The notes below the pieces were generated by a model, which was not told the DNA's origin, did no database searches, and worked only from the letters and a program-made list of their open reading frames with translations. The translations under genes and the position numbers were made by a program. From Aestuariibius sp. HNIBRBA575 (GTDB lineage Bacteria; Pseudomonadota; Alphaproteobacteria; Rhodobacterales; Rhodobacteraceae), in contig NZ_CP162414.1 of the NCBI RefSeq assembly GCF_040932005.1, positions 2,445,501 through 2,509,500 of the forward strand: a stretch of DNA of 64,000 nt, read 5' to 3'. Shown in pieces: positions 15,244-26,207 of the stretch (position 1 is its first letter; each line of letters opens with the position of its first letter).

Positions 15244-17334
15244 ATGGCCCTGTCGCCCGCCAAAATCACCCCGCCCAAAGTGAAGGGCGAACAGGAGGAT
15301 CAATTGTTCCGCCTGTTACGACAGCTGGACATCGCGCCTGACGCGTCCCAGCGGGTAACAGCCGAAGCGATCGGTGTCTCTTTGGGGCGCTTGAATGCGT
15401 TGCTCAAACAAGCCACAGATACCGGCCTTGTTCATATCAAAGATCGCAACGGCCCCGATAAACGCGCGCGTTTTGCCTATACGCTGACCGCACGTGGGGC
15501 CGCTGAAAAACGACGATTGACGGACGATTTCCTCGCCCGGAAATTTGCGGAATACGACGCCCTGCATGCGGAATTAACCGGTAACGCCAGTGGCTTAACA
15601 CCAATCAAACATAGGACCCATCCCATGGAAAACAATCTGGCTCCGATCCCCGAGCTTTATGTTTCATATGAAAGCGCCCAGAAATTGAAAGTGGACGCCG
15701 GCAATCTAGTCAGCCTTGATCTGACCCCTCGTCAGATTTGCGATCTGGAATTGCTGATGAATGGTGGGTTTAACCCGCTCAAAGGTTTCTTGACCGAAGA
15801 AGATTACAACGGCGTAGTTGAAAACATGCGTCTGGCGGACGGCACATTGTGGCCAATGCCGATCAACTTGGATGTGTCCGAGGATTTTGCCGCCTCTTTG
15901 GAGCTGGGCCAAGACATCGCGCTGCGCGACCAAGAAGGCGTGATTTTGGGCACTATGACGGTCACTGACCGTTGGGAGCCAAACAAAGCGCTGGAAGCTG
16001 AAAAAGTATTCGGCGCCGATGACGACGCCCACCCTGCCGTAAACTATCTTCATAACCAAGCTGGCAAAATCTATCTGGGCGGTCCGATCACCGGCATCCA
16101 ACAGCCCGTACATTATGATTTCCGCGCCCGTCGCGACACGCCAAACGAATTGCGCGCCTATTTCCGCAAAATGGGCTGGCGCAAAGTCGTTGCGTTCCAA
16201 ACACGTAACCCGCTGCACCGCGCGCATCAGGAACTGACATTCCGCGCCGCCAAAGAAGCCCAAGCCAACCTGTTGATCCACCCGGTTGTTGGCCTGACCA
16301 AACCCGGCGACGTTGACCACTTTACCCGCGTGCGCTGCTACGAAGCGGTGCTGGACAAATACCCAGCATCCACCACATCCATGTCGCTGCTGAACCTGGC
16401 CATGCGCATGGCAGGCCCACGCGAAGCCGTTTGGCACGGTCTGATCCGCGCAAACCATGGCTGCACCCACTTTATCGTTGGTCGCGATCACGCTGGCCCC
16501 GGTAAAAACTCTGCCGGAGAAGATTTCTACGGTCCTTATGACGCGCAGGAACTGTACCGTGCCAACCAATCCGAAATCGGCTGTGAAATGGTTGATTTCA
16601 AACACATGGTTTACGTTCAGGAACGCGCCCAATACGAACCAAATGACGAAATCGCAGATCGCGACAACGTCACCATCCTGAACATTTCCGGCACCGAATT
16701 GCGTCGCCGTCTGGCCGAAGGTCTGGAAATTCCAGAATGGTTCAGCTTCCCCGAAGTTGTCAAAGAGCTGCGCCGCACCAAGCCGCCGCGGTCCAAGCAA
16801 GGGTTCACCGTGTTCTTTACGGGTTTCTCTGGCTCTGGCAAATCCACCATCGCCAATGCGTTGATGGTTAAACTGATGGAAATGGGCGGTCGCCCTGTGA
16901 CGTTGCTGGATGGGGATATCGTTCGTAAAAACCTATCCTCCGAGCTGGGCTTTAGCAAAGAGCACCGCGATCTGAACATCCGCCGCATCGGCTATGTCGC
17001 GTCTGAGATCACCAAAAACGGTGGTATCGCCATCTGTGCGCCAATCGCGCCTTATGCCACGACCCGTCGCGCTGTGCGTGAAGACGTCGAAGCCTTTGGT
17101 GCCTTTATCGAAGTGCACGTCGCGACATCCATCGAAGAATGCGAACGCCGTGATCGCAAAGGCCTGTATAAACTGGCGCGCGAAGGCAAGATCAAGGAAT
17201 TCACAGGGATTTCTGACCCTTACGACGTGCCTGTTAATCCAGAGCTGTCCGTGGAAACCGAAAACGTGGACGTCGACAATTGCGCCCATCAGGTGATCCT
17301 GAAATTGGAAAGCATGGGTTTGATTGCGGGTTAA
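15244..17334 (+). CDS. MarR-type regulator domain fused in frame to bifunctional sulfate adenylyltransferase/adenylylsulfate kinase
   Basis: A 696-codon frame without a stop. Residues about 10-120 match the winged-helix 'EPS-associated MarR family' type (RVTAEAIGVSLGRLNALLKQ, then FAYTLTARGAAEKRRLT and a coiled tail). From residue 128 (ATG at 15625, AGGA upstream) begins a complete 569-residue sulfate-activating enzyme. It has a PUA-like and sulfurylase domain with FQTRNPLHRAHQ (ATP-binding QxRNPxHxAH) and GRDHAGPGKN, then an APS kinase domain with P-loop GFSGSGKST at about 527-535. The enzyme makes APS and PAPS from sulfate. Either one fused protein is made, or the enzyme is translated separately from 15625; the sequence allows both. 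Confidence 0.88.
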   Translation: MALSPAKITPPKVKGEQEDQLFRLLRQLDIAPDASQRVTAEAIGVSLGRLNALLKQATDTGLVHIKDRNGPDKRARFAYTLTARGAAEKRRLTDDFLARKFAEYDALHAELTGNASGLTPIKHRTHPMENNLAPIPELYVSYESAQKLKVDAGNLVSLDLTPRQICDLELLMNGGFNPLKGFLTEEDYNGVVENMRLADGTLWPMPINLDVSEDFAASLELGQDIALRDQEGVILGTMTVTDRWEPNKALEAEKVFGADDDAHPAVNYLHNQAGKIYLGGPITGIQQPVHYDFRARRDTPNELRAYFRKMGWRKVVAFQTRNPLHRAHQELTFRAAKEAQANLLIHPVVGLTKPGDVDHFTRVRCYEAVLDKYPASTTSMSLLNLAMRMAGPREAVWHGLIRANHGCTHFIVGRDHAGPGKNSAGEDFYGPYDAQELYRANQSEIGCEMVDFKHMVYVQERAQYEPNDEIADRDNVTILNISGTELRRRLAEGLEIPEWFSFPEVVKELRRTKPPRSKQGFTVFFTGFSGSGKSTIANALMVKLMEMGGRPVTLLDGDIVRKNLSSELGFSKEHRDLNIRRIGYVASEITKNGGIAICAPIAPYATTRRAVREDVEAFGAFIEVHVATSIEECERRDRKGLYKLAREGKIKEFTGISDPYDVPVNPELSVETENVDVDNCAHQVILKLESMGLIAG

Positions 17335-17359
17335 TTCCCAATTAGAAATTACCAAATTA

Positions 17360-17389
17360 AATGGCCGGGCAATTTGTCCGGCCATTTTT
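17360..17389 (+). terminator. rho-independent terminator
   Basis: AATGGCCGG, a 9-base loop, CCGGCCATT, then TTTTA. It follows the sulfurylase/kinase stop by about 25 bases. Confidence 0.88.
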
Positions 17390-17442
17390 ATTGTGCCTGC
17401 GAAAAGGCTTAGCTTAGCCGCTCAATCCAGAGCTGAATTCAA

Positions 17443-17470
17443 AATAGGTTAGTCAATGGACCAACCTATT
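17443..17470. terminator. hairpin between convergent units, serving the DUF1150 gene
   Basis: AATAGGTT and AACCTATT are separated by 12 bases, 13 bases beyond the minus-strand DUF1150 stop codon. On the minus strand the stem is followed by TTG and AT-rich sequence; on the plus strand by AGTGTTTTTC. Confidence 0.6.
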
Positions 17471-17483
17471 AGTGTTTTTCGCT

Positions 17484-17708
17484 TTAGTGCAACGTCAGCA
17501 GCGACACGTCATATTCATCGGCTAAATCCAACGCCAGCTGTCGATCTGCGATCAGTGCAATCTGCGCGCCAACGGCGTTATGCACGGAATAGATGATATC
17601 CAACGTGCCGGCCTGATCCTGCAATTCCTCAGGTAAATCAGATACATTCACCGGTTTCATATAAGCGATACGTTCCCCATCGGGACCCAGATCCAACTTC
17701 ATTTCCAT
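17484..17708 (-). CDS. DUF1150 family protein
   Basis: A 74-residue acidic protein of a small family found beside hsp20 genes in alphaproteobacteria. The pattern ERIAYMKPVNVSDLP followed by a conserved HNAVGAQIALIADRQLALDLA is diagnostic. It begins 5 bases after the hsp20 stop, so the two are one operon. No biochemical role is known; the context suggests an accessory to the small heat-shock protein. Confidence 0.88.
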   Translation of the reverse strand: MEMKLDLGPDGERIAYMKPVNVSDLPEELQDQAGTLDIIYSVHNAVGAQIALIADRQLALDLADEYDVSLLTLH

Positions 17709-17713
17709 AGGTC

Positions 17714-18127
17714 TCAGCTCCTCTTGATCTTGATGGTTTGTACGATGGATTCAGGCACGCTGCGGGTCAGGTCGACATGCAGCAATCCATTTTCCAACTG
17801 CGCTTCGCCCACATCCACCCCTTCGGCCAAAACAAAGGACCGTTGGAATTGACGTGCGGCAATTCCGCGATGCAGGAAAATGCGCCCTTCGCTATCGTCG
17901 CGCTGCCGGCCACGGATCACCAGCGAACTGTCCTCAACCGTGATGGCAAGGTCATCGTCGCCAAACCCGGCCACAGCCAAGGTGATGCGGTAAGACGTTT
18001 CAGAAGTTTGTTCGATATTATAGGGGGGATATCCGTCATTGCCGGATTTCGCGGTCCGTTCCACAAGCCGTTCCAGCTGTTCAAAGCCGAGCAGAAAGGG
18101 ATGAGTCCCCAGAGTCAATTTGGTCAT
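17714..18127 (-). CDS. Hsp20/alpha-crystallin family small heat-shock protein
   Basis: A 137-residue IbpA-like chaperone that holds unfolding proteins. The alpha-crystallin domain spans about residues 35-125: YRITLAVAGFGDDDLAITVE, LVIRGRQRDDSEGRIFLHRGIAARQFQRSF (shortened here) and LENGLLHVDLTR. The N-terminal TLGTHPFLLGFEQLERLVER and a short C-terminal tail are typical of class A rhizobial-type sHSPs. It is the first gene of the pair with DUF1150. I did not find a ROSE-type thermometer motif in its short leader. Confidence 0.92.
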   Translation of the reverse strand: MTKLTLGTHPFLLGFEQLERLVERTAKSGNDGYPPYNIEQTSETSYRITLAVAGFGDDDLAITVEDSSLVIRGRQRDDSEGRIFLHRGIAARQFQRSFVLAEGVDVGEAQLENGLLHVDLTRSVPESIVQTIKIKRS

Positions 18128-18295
18128 ACGACACGTCCTTAGGTCAAGCGACAGTCAACGCGTGACCCCGTTCTGGCAGCCACATCTAAAATATGGGAAC
18201 ATTCGAACCAAATCGCAAGAGGCAGGGGCTATGATTGCGCGCGCGACAGGTCTAAACTGACCGCAACCATGCTTGGATACAAAGTTGGGCAAACA

Positions 18296-18514
18296 ATGAA
18301 CACATCCAATCGGATGAACGAAAAAGACGTTTTGCGCGTCGAAGTAGAAGTTCTGAAACGAGAACACCGTGATCTAGACGAAGCGATTACCGCGCTTCAG
18401 GAACGTGGCACGTCCGACATGTTGACGATCAAACGGCTCAAAAAGCAGAAATTGGGGCTTAAGGATCAGATTGCTGCGCTCGAAGATCGCATAACCCCCG
18501 ATATCATCGCCTGA
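18296..18514 (+). CDS. YdcH family protein (DUF465)
   Basis: A 72-residue, highly charged helical protein. KREHRDLDEAITALQERG and IKRLKKQKLGLKDQIAALED are the DUF465/YdcH hallmark, predicted to form a two-helix coiled coil. The ATG at 18296 is used; a second ATG six codons later (MNEKDVLRVE) is also possible and neither has a strong ribosome-binding site. It precedes purE by 81 bp. Function unknown. Confidence 0.8.
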   Translation: MNTSNRMNEKDVLRVEVEVLKREHRDLDEAITALQERGTSDMLTIKRLKKQKLGLKDQIAALEDRITPDIIA

Positions 18515-18595
18515 AACCCGTTCTTTTCCTGATCAATGATTGCGCGGCGCTGCGGCTTGGCTATAGTGCCGCTTCCTGAAACGGATGGGGGCATC

Positions 18596-19084
18596 ATGAC
18601 CCAGATTAAAGTCGGAATCATTATGGGCAGCCAATCAGATTGGCCGACCATGAAAGAAGCAGCAGATGTGCTGGATGAACTGGGCGTGCCTTACGAAAAG
18701 AAAATCGTATCCGCCCATCGCACCCCGGATCGTTTGTGGGACTACGGCAAAACGGCTGTTGATCGCGGATTGCAGGTAATTATCGCTGGCGCAGGGGGCG
18801 CGGCACATTTGCCCGGCATGATGGCGTCTAAAACCCGCGTGCCCGTTGTGGGAATTCCGGTTCAGACACGCGCATTGTCTGGCGTTGATTCCCTTTATTC
18901 GATTTTGCAAATGCCGCGCGGATTTCCGGTGGCCACGATGGCTATTGGCGCGGCGGGTGCCAAAAACGGCGGGCTGATGGCCGCGCAAATTCTGTCGCTT
19001 CAGGATGCTGAATTGGCAGAACGCTTGGACAATTGGCGCGCCGCTTTGTCGGCCTCGATCGCGGATGAACCTGTGGATGACTGA
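18596..19084 (+). CDS. purE: N5-carboxyaminoimidazole ribonucleotide mutase
   Basis: Class I PurE, 162 residues. It moves the carboxyl group of N5-CAIR to give CAIR in purine synthesis, working after PurK. The P-loop-like [23 protein letters not shown] and the [19 protein letters not shown] block (here [13 protein letters not shown]) are all present. The start was chosen at MTQIKVGII, directly before the first strand; upstream in-frame codons lack support. The coding sequence overlaps purK. Confidence 0.94.
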   Translation: MTQIKVGIIMGSQSDWPTMKEAADVLDELGVPYEKKIVSAHRTPDRLWDYGKTAVDRGLQVIIAGAGGAAHLPGMMASKTRVPVVGIPVQTRALSGVDSLYSILQMPRGFPVATMAIGAAGAKNGGLMAAQILSLQDAELAERLDNWRAALSASIADEPVDD

Positions 19085-20147
19085 TATGCTGGCAACTGGA
19101 TCAACAATTGGAATTTTAGGCGGTGGTCAATTGGGCCGCATGCTGTCTGTGGCGGCGTCGCGATTGGGGTTTAAAACCCACATTTTTGAGCCAAGCGCCA
19201 ACCCGCCTGCGGCCGATGTTGCCCATCAGGTGACAACCGCCGGATATGATGATCTGGATGCGCTGCGCCGCTTTGCCGATCAGGTGGATGTCATCACCTA
19301 TGAGTTTGAAAACATTCCAACATCTGCGTTGGACGTTTTGGAATCGTTGCGCCCTATCCGCCCCGGTCGGGTCGCATTGGCCACCTCCCAAGACCGTTTG
19401 ACAGAAAAGAATTTTTTGCAAGGATTGGGGTTAAAAACGGCCCCCTTTGCAGCCGTTGAAACCGCGGATGAACTGACCGCCGCACTAGAGCAAATCGGAA
19501 CACCTTCGATCCTGAAAACCCGTCGTTTTGGGTATGACGGCAAAGGTCAGGCACGGATCATGTCCCCTGATCAGGCGGGCGCGGCCCTTGCGGAAATGGC
19601 CGGCGCACCCTGCGTTTTGGAAGGCTTCGTTGATTTCAGCCACGAAGTGTCAGTCATTGGCGCGCGCGGCGTTGATCGGTCTGTTGCTTGTTTTGATCCC
19701 GGCGAAAATGTGCATCGCGACGGTATCCTGCACACCACCACCATTCCGGCAAAGCTAACGCCATCTCAACGCACGGATGCCGTTTTGTTGACGGCTAACA
19801 TCCTGAACGCATTGGACTATGTCGGTGTGATCGGCGTTGAGCTGTTTGTTACGAATGCGGGTTTGATCGTCAATGAATTTGCCCCACGCGTGCACAATTC
19901 GGGTCACTGGACCCAAAATGGCTGTGCAACAGATCAGTTTGAACAGCACATTCGCGCAGTGGCTGGCTGGCCTCTGGGGGATGGGCAACGTCATTCTGAT
20001 GTGATCATGGAAAACCTCATTGGCGACGACATGGATCGCGTTTCGGACCTGGCACGCGAAGGCTGTGCATTGCACCTATATGGCAAAGCCGAAACGCGCG
20101 ATGGGCGCAAAATGGGGCATGTGAATCGGGTCCGTAAGCCCAGCTAA
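19077..20147 (+). CDS. purK: 5-(carboxyamino)imidazole ribonucleotide synthase
   Basis: ATP-grasp enzyme converting AIR, bicarbonate and ATP to N5-CAIR, the substrate of PurE. The 356-residue length fits. The N-terminal [16 protein letters not shown], the ATP-grasp region with [13 protein letters not shown], and [13 protein letters not shown] are diagnostic. The ATG at 19077 overlaps purE by 8 bp; another ATG at 19086 lies one base after the purE stop and is almost as likely. Its 3' end overlaps the convergent lipase-like gene by 4 bp, leaving no room for a terminator. Confidence 0.93.
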   Translation: MTDMLATGSTIGILGGGQLGRMLSVAASRLGFKTHIFEPSANPPAADVAHQVTTAGYDDLDALRRFADQVDVITYEFENIPTSALDVLESLRPIRPGRVALATSQDRLTEKNFLQGLGLKTAPFAAVETADELTAALEQIGTPSILKTRRFGYDGKGQARIMSPDQAGAALAEMAGAPCVLEGFVDFSHEVSVIGARGVDRSVACFDPGENVHRDGILHTTTIPAKLTPSQRTDAVLLTANILNALDYVGVIGVELFVTNAGLIVNEFAPRVHNSGHWTQNGCATDQFEQHIRAVAGWPLGDGQRHSDVIMENLIGDDMDRVSDLAREGCALHLYGKAETRDGRKMGHVNRVRKPS

Positions 20148-20941
20148 GGCGCGATAATACGGCCCCAAATTTCGGTCAGATCGCTTGGGGCTTGGGGTGT
20201 CCACAATCCCTGGCCTGTAAACAGCACCTCTGACAAGGTCAGGGCGTGGTCAAACTGGCCCAGTTCTAGGAACGTGATTGTTTGTGCCATAACCAATGGA
20301 TTGTTCATCATAAATGTGTGGGTCACTGGCAGAGTGATATGGTCGGACATTCCTGATAATTTTGTTGATGCCACGGAAACTTTGCCGTCATCCGGGCCCT
20401 CAATCAAACGTGAATAAATCGGGTTGAGCGACCGATCCCCCGCAATAATCCCCAGTTCATATCCCGGCAGCTGAATAACATTGGGTAGGCTGTCCACCTG
20501 CGTGCCCAACTGCATACCGGCCGGGCCGTTGACCCACTGGAATGGTTCCCATTCCCCCATAATATCAACGAGTTCGGACCCATGGTTGGGTGGTGACAAC
20601 ATCACAACACGTCCCATATTCTGCGGACGGTTTTGGCTAAGCCAGTATCGAACCAAAATGCCGCCCATTGAATGGGTTACAAAATGGGTTCGCCGTTCTG
20701 CACAAGACGCGACATCCGCTGGCAGGGCGTTTGCGGCCAAGGTGGGGATGTCTGCGGCGGTTGACGGATAGCCGTTATTTACAACTTGATAGCCGTTTAA
20801 GGTCAGCATCTCTTCGAGTGCAGCAAACGAATTTTCGCTGCGCGCCAGACCATGTAGCAAAATCACACAATCCTGATCCGCCTTGGACGAAGACGGAAAC
20901 AGGATCGATAATGCGGCAATAATCGTGAACAACTTTATCAT
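20144..20941 (-). CDS. alpha/beta-hydrolase, lipase-like, exported
   Basis: A 265-residue protein with a signal peptide ([21 protein letters not shown], cleavage about residue 21). [15 protein letters not shown] is the oxyanion region, [14 protein letters not shown] carries the nucleophile serine in the GxSxG-like THSMGG, and VTHTFMMNN near residue 230 probably carries the catalytic histidine. It resembles the small triacylglycerol lipase/esterase group. Substrate is unknown and the location is probably periplasmic. An in-frame start three codons upstream exists. It is convergent with purK. Confidence 0.85.
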   Translation of the reverse strand: MIKLFTIIAALSILFPSSSKADQDCVILLHGLARSENSFAALEEMLTLNGYQVVNNGYPSTAADIPTLAANALPADVASCAERRTHFVTHSMGGILVRYWLSQNRPQNMGRVVMLSPPNHGSELVDIMGEWEPFQWVNGPAGMQLGTQVDSLPNVIQLPGYELGIIAGDRSLNPIYSRLIEGPDDGKVSVASTKLSGMSDHITLPVTHTFMMNNPLVMAQTITFLELGQFDHALTLSEVLFTGQGLWTPQAPSDLTEIWGRIIAP

Positions 20942-21045
20942 GCGGCACACATAGGTGATCTGCGTGAAAAAGTAAGGTCTAACATTTCTGCCAAGCTTTA
21001 GCGGCAGATTAGTGCCACTTGTCAGCCCTCGCCATCTGATGGTGA

Positions 21046-21888
21046 TTAAGCAGCGGCCGCACCTTCTGAATTTGCCCCAGCGATAATATTGCCGCCTGCG
21101 TTTTTGGCCCGTTGCAATTGCTCTTCCACTTCGGTCAGCAATGCAGACACTTCGCCCCCGCCCTGATAATTTGCCAGCCCGAAGGACGCCGTCAGGGTGA
21201 GGTCCCCTTTAAAGATATCTTCGGAAATGGCGCGGCCCAAACGTGCGGAAATGCGACCCGCAACTTCGCGGCTCGCTCCGGGAAGGAAAACAAGGAACAT
21301 ATCGCTGTCGATTCGTGCGAGCATGTCGTCCTGGCGCAAAACATCAGAGCAGATTTGAACAACATCACACAGAATTCGATCGCCCTCTCGGCGGCCTAAA
21401 TCCACATTGATCAAGTCAAATTTATCCAGATCCATCGCAATCAGCCAGCCAGCAGGTGCATCCACCAAGAGCCGTTCAGCCCCTTGCAGGTTCAACGCCC
21501 CGGTTAGCGGATCACTGTCTTCTTCGGTCCAGGATCTGTCCAATGACCGCTGTGCCCGTGCAAGCAGCCGGTTGGTGCGTGCCAGCAAGGTGCCAATGTC
21601 GTCTGTATACCCTTCTGGCAGGGGTAAAACCCGGCCCGTACGCCCCCATTCGCGCATGGTAAATGCCAATCGACCCACAGGTTTCAGCAGAGATCGCACC
21701 GCGAAAACCGACATCACAAACGACGCCACTGCACCCGCGGCCAAAGCCATGGCAACCTGCGCAAAGAGATCCGGCACAATCAATGCGACAGCGACCAGAG
21801 GCAAAACCGAACTGACCACCAACACAGAGGTGAATTTCATGAGGTAGCTATGCGGAAATACCCGCGCAAGAAGATCATACAAGTTCAT
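21046..21888 (-). CDS. GGDEF-like domain protein with degenerate active site
   Basis: A 280-residue inner-membrane protein. Two hydrophobic segments (about residues 18-40 and 45-66) are followed by a HAMP-like stretch ([20 protein letters not shown]) and a GGDEF fold ([35 protein letters not shown]). The catalytic GGDEF sequence is replaced: [11 protein letters not shown] stands where RxGGDEF is expected. It therefore should not make cyclic di-GMP and may act as a GTP or c-di-GMP sensor. The ATG at 21888 is used; the frame extends four codons upstream with a TTG. Confidence 0.85.
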   Translation of the reverse strand: MNLYDLLARVFPHSYLMKFTSVLVVSSVLPLVAVALIVPDLFAQVAMALAAGAVASFVMSVFAVRSLLKPVGRLAFTMREWGRTGRVLPLPEGYTDDIGTLLARTNRLLARAQRSLDRSWTEEDSDPLTGALNLQGAERLLVDAPAGWLIAMDLDKFDLINVDLGRREGDRILCDVVQICSDVLRQDDMLARIDSDMFLVFLPGASREVAGRISARLGRAISEDIFKGDLTLTASFGLANYQGGGEVSALLTEVEEQLQRAKNAGGNIIAGANSEGAAAA

Positions 21889-21958
21889 GACGACGCCCAA
21901 TTACTACTTTGTCGCAGCATCATGCATTGCTGTTTAAGGGCGGGTTAAAGCTAAAACT

Positions 21959-22807
21959 TTAACCTTTGGCCGCCCTTTTGCGTTCAATTCCAATGGCCAG
22001 CCCGCCCAGAACCAGCCCAGCCGACAGGAACAATTGCAGTGACAGCGGCTCTGAAAAGGCAAGCGTGCCACCAGCCACTGCGATCAACGGCACAGTCAGT
22101 TGCGCCATGGCGGCACGTGTCGCGCCGAGTTGAGGCAGAATATGATACCAGAGCGCATATCCAAGCCCGGATGTTATGGCCCCAGACAAGGCCGCCAACA
22201 GCACGGCCTGAGGTACAAGAACCGGGGTTGCCAGCAACAAAGGCACCCCAACCAGCGGCAATGAAATGACAAAATTTGCGGCGCTCGCGTTTAGTGGATC
22301 AGTTTCCCGTTGACCCAACAAAGAATAAACGCCCCAGCCGAAACCGGCGGCGCACATGTATAATAATCCGGTGAAATCAGGCGGTTGCCCCCCCGCTGGG
22401 GCCAGCAAAATGATCAACCCGACAAAGGCAATCACGGCCCCAATGACACGCCGCTTGGATGGGGCCGGTCCCTTCATCACCGCCCAAGAGAACATGGTGA
22501 GTTGAACAATCCCAAACAGAACCAACGCCCCAAGTCCGGCATCCAGCGTTTGGTAGGACATCGAAAATCCGACCATATAGACGGTCAGGGACAATCCCCC
22601 GGCCCATCGTGCCGTCGATCCCAGATCCATCGTCATTCCGCCGCTGCGCAGCCGCACGAGCAACACCAGGGTGATCACGCCAAACAGGACCCTGAGCCCC
22701 GAAAACGTCAGCGGCGCCATCCCGAATAGATCAACAGCCCCCCGGTTCAGCAGAGAATTCGCCGCAAAAGCGATCATGGTGAGGGCGGTCAAGAAAAACA
22801 GGCGCAT
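21959..22807 (-). CDS. DMT superfamily (EamA) transporter
   Basis: A 282-residue integral membrane protein with about ten hydrophobic segments in two EamA repeats. The first includes NSLLNRGAVDLFGMAPLTF and the second FGWGVYSLLGQRETDPLNA, and the tail ERKRAAKG is basic. The family exports metabolites such as amino acids or imports small solutes; no substrate can be read from sequence. It stands alone downstream of no clear partner. Confidence 0.88.
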   Translation of the reverse strand: MRLFFLTALTMIAFAANSLLNRGAVDLFGMAPLTFSGLRVLFGVITLVLLVRLRSGGMTMDLGSTARWAGGLSLTVYMVGFSMSYQTLDAGLGALVLFGIVQLTMFSWAVMKGPAPSKRRVIGAVIAFVGLIILLAPAGGQPPDFTGLLYMCAAGFGWGVYSLLGQRETDPLNASAANFVISLPLVGVPLLLATPVLVPQAVLLAALSGAITSGLGYALWYHILPQLGATRAAMAQLTVPLIAVAGGTLAFSEPLSLQLFLSAGLVLGGLAIGIERKRAAKG

Positions 22808-22911
22808 AACCCTGAGCTAGAGCAGTGCAACTGGAATTGGAATTCTCAATTCTGTGATCTTGTGAAATTACGGTTTTACATTGTCAGTTTGCGCCGCATC
22901 GACCACGCCGT

Positions 22912-23349
22912 TTATTCCGCGTTCTGATCCGGTGGGGTCCAATCTGGCTGCGTGTCAAATGACATTACGTCAGGGTCAACCTGATCCCAATGCGGTTTAT
23001 CGCGACCAAAAATAACCACCTGCACATTCAAATCCACCGGTTCATTCATTGTGCCCAACGTAAGTGTCATGTGATCCGATAAATTAGAGTTTTTGCCATA
23101 AATCGGACTGCTACAGGTCGGGCAAAACACCTTGGTCACCTGAGATCCATGTGCTGAAGTATATTGAAAACTCTGAGTTTCGCCCAATATATCAACGTCC
23201 TGCACTGCGAACATCGCCCCGACGGCATGCCCGGTCCCGCTCAGCTTGCGGCATTCATCGCAATGGCATTGCGCAACGATCTTTGGTGAACCGCTAACAG
23301 AATACGTGACCTGACCGCACAGGCATTGACCGGTAATAGGATTGCTCAT
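22912..23349 (-). CDS. GFA family protein (CENP-V/zinc-binding)
   Basis: A 145-residue zinc protein of the glutathione-dependent formaldehyde-activating (GFA) family. GQCLCGQVTYSV, QCHCDECRKLSGTGHA and FCPTCSSPIYG contribute the cysteine ligands in family order. The true substrate of most members is unknown, so a formaldehyde role is not implied here. It appears monocistronic. The start at 23349 places the first CxC in the usual position. Confidence 0.9.
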   Translation of the reverse strand: MSNPITGQCLCGQVTYSVSGSPKIVAQCHCDECRKLSGTGHAVGAMFAVQDVDILGETQSFQYTSAHGSQVTKVFCPTCSSPIYGKNSNLSDHMTLTLGTMNEPVDLNVQVVIFGRDKPHWDQVDPDVMSFDTQPDWTPPDQNAE

Positions 23350-23550
23350 GTTGGCACCCTAACGCGCAAATGCGGCGTGACAATCCCAATTCAATCAAGC
23401 GTCGGTTTTGATGAATTGAACTTACCCCCAACAGGCACACTGCCCCTGGGTTCGTTCATGAATGCGCGCGCCATGCCAATCAAGGGCGCCTCATAGAACC
23501 TTCAATTTTGATCGGACACATTGGCCGGTTAACTACCCCAAATCCGCAAC

Positions 23551-23579
23551 AAAAAAGGGCCCGCCAAATAGCGGACCCT
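23551..23579 (-). terminator. rho-independent terminator of groES-groEL
   Basis: On the minus strand GGGTCCGC pairs with GCGGGCCC (one wobble) around a 6-base loop and is followed by TTTTTT. It lies about 50 bases after the groEL stop codon. Confidence 0.85.
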
Positions 23580-23630
23580 CAATTCTGTCAGCTGCCAATC
23601 AGCAACCCAATTTCCAAAATGGAATTCAGA

Positions 23631-25310
<1,680 letters not shown>

Positions 25311-25325
25311 TCAGGGTCGAACGAC

Positions 25326-25613
25326 TTAGGCCAGAATGCCCATGATGTCGGACTCTTTCATGATCAGCAGCTCTTCACCGTCAATGGTGACTTCTGTGCC
25401 AGACCATTTGCCGAACAGAACTTTGTCGCCTGCATTCACAGCAGGTGCGATCAGTTCGCCGTTATCTTTGCGTGCGCCAGCGCCAACAGAAATAACTTCG
25501 CCTTCAGCGGGTTTTTCTTTTGCGCTTTCAGGAATGATCAGACCACCAGAGGTCTTTTCTTCGGATTCAACACGGCGGACCAGAACGCGGTCATGCAGCG
25601 GTGTAAATGCCAT
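25326..25613 (-). CDS. groS: co-chaperonin GroES
   Basis: 95-residue co-chaperonin that caps Gro[28 protein letters not shown] contains the mobile loop, and [26 protein letters not shown] is the C-terminal half (each shown in part). It is the first gene of groES-groEL, with GAGGAG just before the ATG. The CIRCE-like inverted repeat lies about 40 bp upstream. Confidence 0.97.
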   Translation of the reverse strand: MAFTPLHDRVLVRRVESEEKTSGGLIIPESAKEKPAEGEVISVGAGARKDNGELIAPAVNAGDKVLFGKWSGTEVTIDGEELLIMKESDIMGILA

Positions 25614-25653
25614 CTATGCAACTCCTCTTGCATTTAACGCCCCGCGAGGGGCT

Positions 25654-25680
25654 TTATCACTCACTCGGTTTGAGTGCTAA
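25654..25680. promoter_or_regulatory. CIRCE element upstream of groES
   Basis: TTATCACTC-N9-GAGTGCTAA matches the HrcA operator consensus TTAGCACTC-N9-GAGTGCTAA with one mismatch in one arm. It should place groES-groEL under HrcA repression; hrcA itself is not in the window. Confidence 0.85.
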
Positions 25681-25787
25681 CGGCGTATAGCTAGGGAGTC
25701 ATTTCCGGGCTGTCAACGGCGATTTGGACAATCTGACATTGGGCTGCACCGCCATCTGGTTACCAAATAATTAATGTTTTCAAGGCC

Positions 25788-26207
25788 TCAGGCGCAATCA
25801 TGCCGCCACGAGGTCCGCTCGACAAAAAGGCCACACTTTAAAGTTGTTTCAAAAGCGCCCCAAATTTCCGGTTCACAGAATCTGTTGGCCCGGTTACCAA
25901 ACCGCCATTCACCGCCCCACGGGGCCCATAAAAGGATGCGATCATGACCCTCGAGGTAACATTTATCTGCCGATAAGGCTGCGTCGCACTCTTTTGTCCA
26001 AGTGGCGCCGCGCGCGCCTTTCTCGAACAGCACTGAACCCACCCTCGCCCGCATAATCTGTGGTCGTCTGTCTGCGTTCCCCCATTCTGTTCCCCGGACT
26101 CTAAAATTATCCAAATTTCCGATCCCATCGGAGCCAAAATTATAGGTGTGCCATGCATCCGTTTTATATTCACATCGATCACAAACATGATCCGTCTCAA
26201 TCCGCAT
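25788..26207 (-). CDS. hypothetical cysteine- and tryptophan-rich protein
   Basis: A 139-residue frame (MRIETDHVCDRCEYKTDAWH at its start) that I do not recognise. The opening CDRCEY could be half of a zinc knuckle, but other cysteines are scattered (KECD, DKCY, RFCEP, LKCGL, HDCA). Eight tryptophans in 139 residues is unusual. Codons include AGA, CGA and TTA more often than neighbours. Its 5' end overlaps by 55 bases the divergent frame at 26153-26440, so at least one of the two starts is wrong or one gene is not real. No signal peptide. Confidence 0.42.
   Translation of the reverse strand: MRIETDHVCDRCEYKTDAWHTYNFGSDGIGNLDNFRVRGTEWGNADRRPQIMRARVGSVLFEKGARGATWTKECDAALSADKCYLEGHDRILLWAPWGGEWRFGNRANRFCEPEIWGAFETTLKCGLFVERTSWRHDCA

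Noticed and set aside
15706..16800. Long open frame on the minus strand (364 residues)
   Set aside because: It lies wholly inside the sulfurylase/kinase gene, is rich in Val/Phe/Gln without family resemblance, and is a mirror of biased codons in a strongly supported gene.
25838..26200. Alternative 120-residue minus-strand frame
   Set aside because: It shares the stretch with the 25788-26207 frame in another phase and has less protein-like composition.
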